NCBI RefSeq assembly: GCF_000250655.1
Contig: NC_016935.1
Coordinates: 6,094,001-6,158,000, forward strand
DNA from: Paenibacillus mucilaginosus 3016
Lineage (GTDB): Bacteria > Bacillota > Bacilli > Paenibacillales > NBRC-103111
Reading direction: 5' to 3'
DNA: 64,000 bases
The notes under the pieces were generated by a model. It saw only the letters and a program-made list of their open reading frames with translations, ran no database searches and was not told the DNA's origin. Position 1 is the stretch's first letter. Each line of letters starts with the position of its first letter. Positions 8,336-16,360 of this stretch are shown here, piece after piece. The position numbers and the translations under genes were made by a program.

Positions 8336-9664
8336 TACGCTACGACCTCCCCGGAGAAGTCAAATTCAAAGGAATGGGTGATCCTCACTTTCGCGATGGA
8401 GCCGATGGCCAGTTCCCTTCCCCCTACGAACACTTCGCCGTCAATCTCCGGCGCATCGAACTGCGAACGGCCCACATAGACGTCGTTGCGCCCGTCGTAC
8501 TTCTCGATAAGCACGTCGATGACCTGTCCGATCCGTCCGCTGCCCCGGCTGCTCGAGATCTCGCGCTGAATCTCCATCAGCACGTTCGCCCGGTATTCCT
8601 TCACCTCGTCCGGAACCTGATCCGGCAGGCGGGAGGCCGGCGTATCCTCTTCCTTGGAGTAGGTAAAGACGCCGAGACGGTCGAACTGCACGTCCTGGAT
8701 GAAGGACTTCAGATTCTCGAAATCCTCCTCGGTTTCGCCGGGGAAGCCGACGATGAGCGAGGTGCGCAGCGAGACGCCCGGAATCCGTTCGCGGATTTTC
8801 TTAATGAGCTCTCGCGCATCGCGCTGGCGGCCCGGACGGCGCATCCGCTTCAGAATGCTGTCGGAGCTGTGCTGCAGCGGCATGTCGATATACTTGCAGA
8901 TCTTCGGGTTATCGGCGATAACATCGATGAGCTCATCCGTGAAGAAGCCCGGATACGCATAGTGAAGGCGCACCCACTCGATGCCCGGCACCTCGCTGAC
9001 GCGGTTCATCAGCTCGGGAAGCTTGAAGCCGTCGTAGAGATCCGTACCGTAATTGGTCGAATCCTGGGCGATCAGCGAGATTTCTTTCACGCCCTGCGCC
9101 GCCAGCTGCTGCACTTCCTCCAGGACCGATTCCATGCTGCGGCTGCGGAACTTGCCGCGCATGATCGGAATGGAACAGAACGTACAGGCGTTATCACAGC
9201 CTTCCGCAATTTTGACGTAAGCGGTATAGCGCGGCGTCGTCAGCCTGCGGGGCAGCTTCTGCTCGTAGTTAAAGACCGGGTTGCCGACATACACCGGCTT
9301 GCTTCCTTGGAGCGCTTCGTCGATGATCTGGTTGATGTTGTGAAAATCCCCCGTGCCGACGATCCCGGTCGATCTCCGGCATCTCCTTCAGCAGCTCTTC
9401 CTTGTAACGCTGGGTGAGACAGCCCGAGACGATCAGCGCTTTCAGATTGGCGGTCTGCTTGAGCTCCGCCATGTCCAGAATCGTATTGACCGACTCTTCC
9501 TTCGCCGCATCGATGAAGCCGCACGTATTTACGATAATGATCGTGGCTTCTTCTTTCTCCGAGACCAGCGAGTATCCGCGCTCATGCACCAGTCCCGACA
9601 TGATCTCAGAGTCGACCAGGTTCTTCTCGCAGCCGAGCGTGACCACTTTTACTTTCTCCGTCAT
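8335..9664 (-). CDS. rimO: Ribosomal protein S12 methylthiotransferase RimO, single-base frameshift
   Basis: The N-terminal UPF0004 domain (start ATG 9664; VTLGCEKNLVDSE, VNTCGFIDAAKEES) is in one frame. The radical-SAM core (EGCDNACTFCSIP, three cluster cysteines) and C-terminal TRAM domain are in another. The break is at GACCGGGATC (9364-9369): dropping one C restores EIDGIVGTGDFHNIN and a single 442-residue protein of normal RimO length. RimO adds a methylthio group to an aspartate of S12. The call is RimO, not MiaB, from the GCEKN and EGCD contexts and its place next to pgsA. The indel is probably a sequencing error. Confidence 0.9.
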
Positions 9665-9845
9665 AACTTTCCTCCAAGCTGTCGCGTTTGCGTCTCTCTT
9701 TCAGGGCAACCGATTCGTTTACAAGTAAAACAATGGTAATACCCAGTATAATATAGGCTCCCAAAAGGTGTCAAAACCGGAAGGAGGAGCCCCCGAGGCA
9801 GCTGCCCCGGCAGGTTCCTCCCCCTCCGCCCCGCACCCGGGTCCT

Positions 9846-10343
9846 TTAACGGAAGTTGATAAACTGCAGGTCCAGCGGCAGGTCCGCCTTGCGCAGCATC
9901 GCCATCACCGCCTGCAGATCGTCCTTGCTCTTGCCCGTCACCCGGATCTGGTCGCCTTGAATCTGGCTTTTGACCTTCAGTTTGGAATCGCGGATCATGA
10001 TGTTGATCTTCTTGGCGTTGTCCTGGTCTACTCCCTGCTTCACCTTGATCCGCTGGCGGACGGTGCCGGAAGAAGCGCCCTCGACCTTGCCGTACTCGAG
10101 GTTCTTCAGCGAGATGCCCCTCTTCGCCATCTTCGACTGAAGAATATCCAGCACGTTCTGAAGCTTGAAGTCGTCATCGGACACCACGACAAGCTCTTCC
10201 TTGTCGAGGGTGATGCTGCTCTTGCTGCCCTTGAAATCAAAGCGGGTCGCAATTTCCTTCTCCGCCTGGTTGATGGCGTTGTTCATCTCCTGCATATCCA
10301 GCTTCGATACGATATCAAATGAATTCTCGCTGCTCATGCTCAT
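9846..10343 (-). CDS. YajQ family nucleotide-binding protein
   Basis: The 165-residue product shows the YajQ/UPF0234 pattern: SFDIVSKLDMQEMNNAINQA at the start, RFDFKGSKSSI, then SKMAKRGIS and KQGVDQDNAKKI. YajQ proteins are small cytosolic proteins of tandem ferredoxin-like folds that bind nucleotides; a cyclic-di-GMP-binding homologue is known in Xanthomonas. The start at 10343 follows GGAAGGATGC. In related genomes it typically sits between rimO and rodZ; here an AT-rich insertion separates it from rodZ. Confidence 0.93.
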   Translation of the reverse strand: MSMSSENSFDIVSKLDMQEMNNAINQAEKEIATRFDFKGSKSSITLDKEELVVVSDDDFKLQNVLDILQSKMAKRGISLKNLEYGKVEGASSGTVRQRIKVKQGVDQDNAKKINIMIRDSKLKVKSQIQGDQIRVTGKSKDDLQAVMAMLRKADLPLDLQFINFR

Positions 10344-10839
10344 GCATCCTTCCTTTTCCGTTCAGTTCCATTTCATTCTAACAAAATAATCCCAATGATG
10401 CGAACAGTCCGCAGGGTATTTTAAACTCCTTATAAATATTGAAAGTATTTTTGAGAGTGCATTATTTTCATGGGGTGATTTTGGGTTTTGTGAGCGCGCA
10501 TGTGAGCATATACAATCCGTTAATTAACTCAATCTCTTTCACTCTGAAACATATTTCTCTCAATTCTCATTCTACCCTGATTTTGGGATTATTAAAATGC
10601 TTGGATTCAGATCCCTGCCAGTCTCAAAATAAAGTTTCTGATCGGTACCGAGTATTTGCAGGGACACGTCACGGATCGTCAACAAGCGCCGCGGTGATCA
10701 TGCTGCGACCGCGTTCCCGATGAGGCGCTGCATTCGCAGTTTGTTGTTGTTCTTCTCTGATTAGACGTTTAACCGTTTCGGGCAAAGAGCTCCCCTGCAT
10801 AGGATAGTTATACAGAGAATTACTTAAGGAGGCGGTATC
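10344..10839. other. AT-rich intergenic stretch upstream of the repeat-domain gene
   Basis: No supported gene. The base composition is clearly richer in A+T than its surroundings and continuous with the foreign gene that follows. A 43-codon minus-strand frame (10669-10800) is open but has no ribosome site or recognised relative. The last 30 bases carry the AAGGAGG ribosome site of the plus-strand gene. Confidence 0.5.
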
Positions 10840-12136
10840 GTGGCGATAACAGATCGTTATACGCTCAGCCCCAGTCCGTTGATCGAATTGAACGGACGTG
10901 AAGAGGAAACGGTTAATATGACGCTTCAGGCTGCGCCCGATGCTGACACAGGGATTGTTTCAGGAATTGTGCGGCTTGGGAATGGCACCCCTGTTCCCTC
11001 TGCAACAGTCATGCTTTTCACGCAGACTGGTGAGCCGTTTGAACATACAAGCAGTAATGCTGCCGGACGGTTTATTTTCCCTCGAGTGCCTGTGGGATCT
11101 TACTTTATCACCGCAATGGAACCAACCTACTTAACACCTGTCCGAACGTCTATTGCAGTCTTAAGGAATCGTACAGCCGAAGTTGAAATTATTATGCAAA
11201 CTGATCCGAACGGACAGAAAAACGCTATATTCGGAACAGTGCGAACGACTGTCGGGGGAGAGCCGCTCAGTGATGCTACAGTAGAGCTATTTCAAACAAT
11301 TGGGGCGTCACAGCTGCTGGCAGGCATTGTTTCAACCAATTCTGAAGGACAATATTTATTCGCCGATTTAGATTCGGGTAATTTTTTTATAAGAGCAAGT
11401 AAGGCCGGTTATTTATCCAACCAAAGTGCTTCAACAGACTTGACCAATCGGGACTATACCCCTTTAGATCTTATCCTGCCAGCCGACCCAGACCAATTAA
11501 CTGGCACGATTAGTGGGATTATTACCGATAGCGGAACGAATAATGCGATTCCCAATGCAATCGTAGCGCTCTACACAATTGCCAACGGCACTGAATCTAT
11601 AGTAGATATCTCAAGGACTAACGCCGGTGGATTTTATGGCTTCGGCGACCTGCCAGCGGGAACGTATCGAGTAAAAGCAACCGTTCAGGTCGAGACTTAG
11701 CATGAAGACCATTGAGCATACATTATCCGTAACGAGTGAGCCGATTACACTGAACGCTAATGAACATGTCGTTGTGAATCTGTCGTTACCTAATAATCAT
11801 GACCCACATACACGACATAAAAGCAAAAAGAAGCTGCGAAAAAGCAAGCGTCCTTCTCTGAAGAAAAAGAGGCGGCCGATAGGACGATCTATTACCGTTT
11901 CATTCCAATTAAAAGTTAGGTGTGGGACTGCACTATTACGGCAACGGTATAAACTATTTCTGGCAGCCAACCGTTGGGGCAAAATTGACCGAAAGAGAGT
12001 ACAACTAAAATGGGTTCGGTCACGTAAATGCACTAACCCGAAATGTTCCATGAATCCAGTGACACTTCGAACATCCTTAGAGGTAAAACAACGTACAAAT
12101 TTAATCATGAAGAAAAACCTCAAAATGAAGTGTTAG
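10840..12136 (+). pseudogene. Broken surface-type protein with three carboxypeptidase-regulatory-like (Cna-B-like) repeats
   Basis: This is the only plus-strand gene. It starts GTG with AAGGAGG seven bases upstream. The 286-codon first frame holds three repeats of about 85-100 residues (around 37-125, 130-220, 225-286), each with GxVxxxxGxPxxxATVxLF, a central GxFxFxxxxxGxYxxxA and a closing beta segment ending in a hydrophobic run. Such domains are carboxypeptidase-regulatory or Cna-B-like beta sandwiches. Repeat 3 is cut by TAG at 11698; its missing last strand continues in another frame (TIEHTLSVTSEPITL ... NLSLPNN). Beyond 11815 the sensible sequence appears to change frame again: a lysine/alanine/glutamate-rich stretch and YYRFIPI in one frame, then GLHYYGNGINYFWQ in another. 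No signal peptide or anchor is seen. I call it a degraded transferred gene; sequencing indels could explain part. Confidence 0.65.
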
Positions 12137-12175
12137 GATACCAACCTTGTTTAAAACCAATAATGCTACGTCAAA

Positions 12176-12204
12176 AAGCCTCCGGGTAATTGAACTGGAG
12201 GCTT
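12176..12204 (+). terminator. Terminator after the plus-strand repeat-domain gene
   Basis: Perfect 8-bp arms AAGCCTCC (12176-12183) and GGAGGCTT (12197-12204) enclose a 13-nt loop, followed by AATCATTTTATTTT. The orientation fits the plus-strand pseudogene. Confidence 0.6.
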
Positions 12205-12329
12205 AATCATTTTATTTTCCAGCCACCCTAAGTTGGCATAAAATCATTGCTTGCGGCAGAGCCGGTTACTTTACTTACAACTCGTCGAATCTATGGGTAT
12301 TTTTTTCACAACCCCTTCTTAAGCTAGAC

Positions 12330-12378
12330 AAAAAGACACCTTCAGCACAAAGCGTCCGCGTGTCTTGGGTGTCCTTTT
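12330..12378 (-). terminator. rodZ terminator
   Basis: On the minus strand an AAAAGGACACC arm (12368-12378) pairs with GGTGTCTTTTT (12330-12340) around a 27-nt loop, running into T residues. It lies 20 bases after the rodZ stop. Confidence 0.65.
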
Positions 12379-12398
12379 GGGGTTCTTCGCTGCTTGCG

Positions 12399-13298
12399 TT
12401 ACGGAGTGGCGGCCGAAGCCTGGGCAAAATCGAGCTGGATCTTCTTCACGTTCGCCACGTCGCCGACAGCCACCGGCGTACCGTTGACGACCAGATCGAC
12501 CGCGCTTGCCTTGCCGAAGATCAGAAAGCCCGAAGTCGTAAGCTCGTACGTCTTCGTCTCCCCGTTCTTATATGTTCCCTGGTCGACGGTTGTGCGCTTG
12601 CCGCCCTGAAGCTGATCGACTTCAAGCCAGCAGGCGTCGCCCTTGATCGTGATCTGGATGGAGAGTTTGTCCGTGCCCGTTACCGTATAAAAATCGGTCC
12701 CCCGTTCGCTCTTCGCCAGCTTCACCTCGGCGGCAGACGCGGGCGTCGGAGCCGGATTCGGTGCAGGCGTGGGAGCCGGAGCGGGTGCAGGTACAGCTCC
12801 TGCCGCATTCTGCGTCACATTCCCGTTCTCCGTACCGGGCTGCGGAGCAGCCGGAGGAGGCGCGGCATCATCGGTGATCCGGGCCGGCAGATCCTCGCTT
12901 GCCCCGCTCGTGCCTTCGTAGTTTTTACTCACAAAATAATAGCCGAGGCCGAAGATGAGAACGACAAAGGAAATCAGCATGGCGCTCGACGCCCATTTGC
13001 TGAACCTCTCGGAGTTGCGGGAGGTCCGCTTGCTGCGGATCGGCTCGATATGTTCAGGCTCGGCGGCCGGAATGTCGCTTTGGTACATGCTCAGCACTTC
13101 GTTCGGTTCGAGTCCCACCGCCTCGGCGTAACTCTTGATAAAGGCGCGGACATAAAAGTTGCCCGGCAGCACTTTATAATTGCCGTCCTCGATCGCCTCG
13201 AGATAACGCTTGCGGATTTTGGTGGTCTCCTGCAGATCTTCCAGCGATATTTTTTTATCCAGACGGGCTTTCTTCAGAAGCTGGCCTAATTCAGACAT
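12399..13298 (-). CDS. rodZ: Cytoskeletal protein RodZ (HTH and DUF4115)
   Basis: The 299-residue product has an N-terminal helix-turn-helix of the RodZ type (MSELGQLLKKARLDKKISLE, about 1-70), a membrane helix (about 108-128, AMLISFVVLIFGLGYYFV), a Pro/Ala-rich linker (about 150-190) and a C-terminal DUF4115 beta domain. RodZ links MreB to the envelope in rod-shape control. The start at 13298 is chosen because AGGGGTGACCCC precedes it and MSELG is the canonical beginning; the longer frame to 13319 contains that site. The gene sits between the DUF3388 gene and the YajQ gene, as ymfM in B. subtilis. Confidence 0.93.
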   Translation of the reverse strand: MSELGQLLKKARLDKKISLEDLQETTKIRKRYLEAIEDGNYKVLPGNFYVRAFIKSYAEAVGLEPNEVLSMYQSDIPAAEPEHIEPIRSKRTSRNSERFSKWASSAMLISFVVLIFGLGYYFVSKNYEGTSGASEDLPARITDDAAPPPAAPQPGTENGNVTQNAAGAVPAPAPAPTPAPNPAPTPASAAEVKLAKSERGTDFYTVTGTDKLSIQITIKGDACWLEVDQLQGGKRTTVDQGTYKNGETKTYELTTSGFLIFGKASAVDLVVNGTPVAVGDVANVKKIQLDFAQASAATP

Positions 13299-13390
13299 GG
13301 GGTCACCCCTTCCCTTCATGTTGCCGGGCGGCGTCCAATCCGCCGCCCCTATATGTGTTATCGGAACCCGGAGCGTGCCTGCGGCAGGGC

Positions 13391-14170
13391 TTAGTAATCG
13401 TCGAAGCCCCCGGTGAACGCCTCGTACGAAATCTCTTCTTCGGGATTGTTGCGCAGTTCCACGATGCAGTCAAAGTGCTCGTATGTAAATTGGGACTCCC
13501 GGATAAAGATATCCGGATGCTCGATCACTTTGGTCGAAGGCATGGCCATGATCTCCTGCATGAGCGAATGGTGCCGTTCGTTGGAGCGCAGCGTCGAGAC
13601 GATGCCGTCGATGATGAACACGTTATTGGCGTTCATTTCGTCCTCGGACAGCTGGCTGCGCACCGTTTGGCGGAGCAGAGTCGAAGACACGAAGGTCCAG
13701 CGCTTGCCGGAGCAGACGCTGCCCGCGATGATCGATTCGGTCTTGCCTACCCGCGGCATTCCCCGCAGACCGATCACCTGATTGCCTTCGCGCTTGAAGA
13801 GCTCACCGAGGAAGTCGACCAGCAGCCCAAGCTCGTCCCGGGTAAACCGGAACGTCTTGCGGTCATCGGAATCCCGTTCGATATAACGGCCGTGACGGAC
13901 GGCCAGAATATCAACCAGTCTCGGCGTGCGAAGAGCCGTTATAGTTATATTATCCACTTTTTTGAGCATTTTACCCATAAGTTCAATTTTTTCTTCATCT
14001 TTGGTCTGCAGCAGCATCCCGCGGGTCCGGTCTTCGACACCGTTGATCGTCACGATGTTGATATCGAGCATCCCCATCAGGGAGGCGATGTCGCCGAGCA
14101 GGCCGGGACGGTTCTTATGTATCTTGTACTCCATGTACCACTGCTTGATTTCATTCGATTCCATCGTCAT
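13391..14170 (-). CDS. ymfK: DUF3388 protein (YmfK family), ACT-like domain plus P-loop
   Basis: The 259-residue product begins with an ACT-like region (about 10-85: EYKIHKNRPGLLGDIASLMG). It continues with a domain containing a Walker-A-like GMPRVGKT (about residue 145) and a conserved acidic C-terminus. It matches the YmfK/DUF3388 family found next to ymfM in Bacillus. The function is unknown. The ACT region suggests small-molecule sensing and the P-loop suggests nucleotide binding; both are inference from motifs. The ATG at 14170 has GGAG about ten bases upstream. Confidence 0.85.
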   Translation of the reverse strand: MTMESNEIKQWYMEYKIHKNRPGLLGDIASLMGMLDINIVTINGVEDRTRGMLLQTKDEEKIELMGKMLKKVDNITITALRTPRLVDILAVRHGRYIERDSDDRKTFRFTRDELGLLVDFLGELFKREGNQVIGLRGMPRVGKTESIIAGSVCSGKRWTFVSSTLLRQTVRSQLSEDEMNANNVFIIDGIVSTLRSNERHHSLMQEIMAMPSTKVIEHPDIFIRESQFTYEHFDCIVELRNNPEEEISYEAFTGGFDDY

Positions 14171-14263
14171 TGCATCTAAGCTCCGTTCTGTTCATGATTG
14201 GGGTCCCGAATCATTTCTACAATATTCGATTCATTCCTCCCCGGTTGGGGCGGTATTTTCGGA

Positions 14264-15169
14264 TTAATTTTTGACGATCCTCGCTTCGCTCTCCGTATAA
14301 GGCTGAATGCCCGGAGTCCACGCCTGGCCGTCGATCGCTCCCTGAAGAAGCGTTAGAATGCCGTTCCACTGCAGCTGCACGGTCGTGCCGCCCATATTCA
14401 TCACAGGAATCTGCAGGCTGCGCATACGCTGCACGGCGGCACTGTCCATTGGAGCGTACACCGCAATCCAGTCCGGACCGTGACGCCTGACCTGATGCTG
14501 GAACTGGCCGTACCACCCCTCCGCGTCGGAGAGCGAAATATACTCGGCTTCCTCGGAAGGCGCCCATTCACCCGGTACCGGATATGCACTTGTCGTAACC
14601 CACTCGATCGTGCGTCCCGCCTTCGTCTGCTCCTTCACCCAAGGATCCCACAGGGCGCGGAACTCGGCATCCTGCACCATCTTCATCTGGATATGGTCTC
14701 CGCTGACCTGTACGGTATCGCGGGTCAGCCCGTCGTCGAGCAGCAGCCATTTGCGCTGGGTCACCTGCTGTGCCGCGGTGAGGGCGCTTCGCGCGAGGTC
14801 GTGCCCGGCGACGACAATGTAATCGTAGTTCCGGCTTCCGGTCTTCGCGATCAGATCGGGGGTCCAGGTCGCGCTGCTGTCGGCATTCTGCACCCATTCG
14901 TAGGACAGGTGCTTAGTGTTCTGCCACTGGGTGAGCGCTGTCTGGAGCGAAGCCTTGTCCGCTTCGGCCAGCGCAGGGCCGGTTACGACGAGCAGCGAGG
15001 CCTTCTTCTCGAGCAGTGCCGGTTCAATGACAGGGATGCTCTTGCCGCACCCCGGGGCCAGGGCCAAAACCCCTAACATACTTACACCGATCACGGCTTT
15101 TTGTAACACCCGGCTCCAACTTCGGATGCCGGTTCGGTGCTGTTTCATGTCCTGCATCGTTTCATTCAT
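14264..15169 (-). CDS. Lipoprotein, periplasmic-binding-protein-like (possibly BMP family)
   Basis: The 301-residue product has a basic N-terminus, a hydrophobic segment and a lipobox-like LALAPGC with Cys at about residue 41, suggesting a membrane-anchored lipoprotein. The body alternates beta strands and helices (SLLVVTG, DYIVVAGHDLA, KWLLLDDG, DWIAVYAP, IPVMNMGG) like type I periplasmic binding proteins. BMP-like lipoproteins occur at this place in other Paenibacillus, to my recollection. No transporter genes lie next to it. The start is uncertain: ATG 15169 or 15148 are both plausible; the frame open to 15244 begins inside a terminator. It appears to have its own extended -10 promoter. 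Confidence 0.6.
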   Translation of the reverse strand: MNETMQDMKQHRTGIRSWSRVLQKAVIGVSMLGVLALAPGCGKSIPVIEPALLEKKASLLVVTGPALAEADKASLQTALTQWQNTKHLSYEWVQNADSSATWTPDLIAKTGSRNYDYIVVAGHDLARSALTAAQQVTQRKWLLLDDGLTRDTVQVSGDHIQMKMVQDAEFRALWDPWVKEQTKAGRTIEWVTTSAYPVPGEWAPSEEAEYISLSDAEGWYGQFQHQVRRHGPDWIAVYAPMDSAAVQRMRSLQIPVMNMGGTTVQLQWNGILTLLQGAIDGQAWTPGIQPYTESEARIVKN

Positions 15170-15197
15170 CCCTATCCCACTCATTGATCTCTTGAAC

Positions 15198-15206
15198 AGT
15201 ATACCA
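15198..15206 (-). promoter_or_regulatory. Extended -10 promoter element for the lipoprotein gene
   Basis: On the minus strand TGGTATACT (TG-N-TATACT) lies just downstream of the ymfJ terminator and about 30 bases before the chosen lipoprotein start. No good -35 is visible. Confidence 0.45.
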
Positions 15207-15210
15207 GAAA

Positions 15211-15241
15211 AAAGCATGAAAAGCCTCCCTGATAGGAGGCT
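15211..15241 (-). terminator. Terminator after DUF3243 gene
   Basis: AGCCTCC and GGAGGCT arms (15235-15241 and 15222-15228) enclose a short loop, followed on the minus strand by TTTTCATGCTTTTTT. It lies directly after the ymfJ stop. Confidence 0.8.
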
Positions 15242-15260
15242 CACACAATGGCAGCTATAA

Positions 15261-15515
15261 TTAGTTGTTGGCTTTGGCCAGTTTCACCATGATGCTGGCC
15301 ATGACTCTTCTTTCATTTTCGTCCGCAACATCCCAGAGCTCCTTGAGCACGCGCTCTTCCTTGTTCTCCGGATCGACCTTGTCGGACAGGAACTCACCGA
15401 TCTGGAAAGCGAGCTTCGAGATCAGCTCTTCGCTCATCCCGGCTTTCTCAGCCTGCTCCACACGCTCACCGAGAAACTCTTTCCAACGGTCGAACACCTT
15501 CAGGACTGTAGCCAT
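15261..15515 (-). CDS. ymfJ: DUF3243 protein (YmfJ family)
   Basis: This 84-residue soluble, charged protein (VLKVFDRWKEFLGERVEQAE ... DENERRVMASIMVKLAK) matches the DUF3243/YmfJ family. B. subtilis YmfJ is 85 residues and occupies the same place between ymfI and ymfK. No catalytic motif is visible and the function is unknown. The ribosome site GGAGGAG precedes ATG 15515 by about eight bases. A terminator follows it immediately, so it ends the M16-SDR operon. Confidence 0.92.
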   Translation of the reverse strand: MATVLKVFDRWKEFLGERVEQAEKAGMSEELISKLAFQIGEFLSDKVDPENKEERVLKELWDVADENERRVMASIMVKLAKANN

Positions 15516-15592
15516 GATCGCAACTCCTCCTTGGGCTTATAGGTTCATTACAAGCTTACTATTCGCAAAAGGAGCGATCATTATGCGGTCCG

Positions 15593-16360
15593 TCAGGTCA
15601 GCCACCCGCCGTTCGGCGAGATGATCTGGCCGGTAATATACCCGGATTCAGGAAGCGCCAGGAAGTAGACCAGGGAAGCGATCTCATCGGGCTTGCCGAA
15701 GCGGCCCACCGGAATGTCGTTCTCCATCGCCGCCTTCTCCTGCTCGTCAAAGCCCGACATCATCAGCGTATCCACCGCGCCCGGAGCTACGGCATTGACC
15801 GTCACGCCGGAGGGAGCCAGCTCCTTCGCCAGCGCTTTGGTGAAGGCGTTGATCCCTCCCTTGGCCGTCGAGTAAGCTACCTCGCAGGAGGCGCCCGAGA
15901 TGCCCCAGATCGAAGACACGTTGATAATGCGGCCGTATTTCTGGGAAATCATCCGCGGCATGAACTGCCGCGTCATCAGGAAGGTCCCTTTCAAATTGAT
16001 ACCCATGATTTCGTCCCACTGCTCTTCGGTCACATCCGACAGCAGGCCGTAGTGGGAGACGCCCGCGTTATTCACCAGAATATCCGGATACATGTCATGC
16101 TGCGCCAGCTTGTCCTGCATGCGTTCAATGCCGTCCTTGGAGCGAAGGTCCGCCGTTACCGTCAATACCCGGGCCCCCGACTTCATGCAGCTGCGGGCCG
16201 TCTCATTGGCGGCCTCATGCGACTGCAGGTAGTGGATGACCACGTTCATGCCGACGGAAGCGAAGCGGCCCGCAATGGCCGCTCCGATCCCCCGGCTGCC
16301 TCCGGTAACGAGGACCGTCTGCTCCGTGAACGGCTTGAACCCGTTAGGCCCCGTCTCCAC
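15593..16360 (-). CDS. ymfI: Short-chain dehydrogenase/reductase (YmfI family, FabG-like)
   Basis: The 255-residue Rossmann enzyme has the cofactor motif GGSRGIG (about 20-26), NNAG, the catalytic Ser in NVSSIWG, and YSTAK (about 162-166). It ends with the FabG-like ITGQIISPNGGW. Family knowledge allows an NAD(P)H-dependent oxidoreductase; the substrate is unknown. It starts with GTG at 16360, inside the end of the upstream M16 gene (17-bp overlap), so translation is likely coupled. The M16-M16-SDR-DUF3243 order equals B. subtilis ymfF-ymfH-ymfI-ymfJ. Confidence 0.9.
   Translation of the reverse strand: METGPNGFKPFTEQTVLVTGGSRGIGAAIAGRFASVGMNVVIHYLQSHEAANETARSCMKSGARVLTVTADLRSKDGIERMQDKLAQHDMYPDILVNNAGVSHYGLLSDVTEEQWDEIMGINLKGTFLMTRQFMPRMISQKYGRIINVSSIWGISGASCEVAYSTAKGGINAFTKALAKELAPSGVTVNAVAPGAVDTLMMSGFDEQEKAAMENDIPVGRFGKPDEIASLVYFLALPESGYITGQIISPNGGWLT

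Noticed and set aside
9770..9840. Terminator after the YajQ gene
   Set aside because: GC-rich complementary tracts are present but pairing is poor and there is no clear T-run; left out of the feature list.
10439..10723. 94-codon plus-strand frame upstream of the repeat-domain gene
   Set aside because: No ribosome site, no recognisable protein and atypical composition; treated as noncoding.
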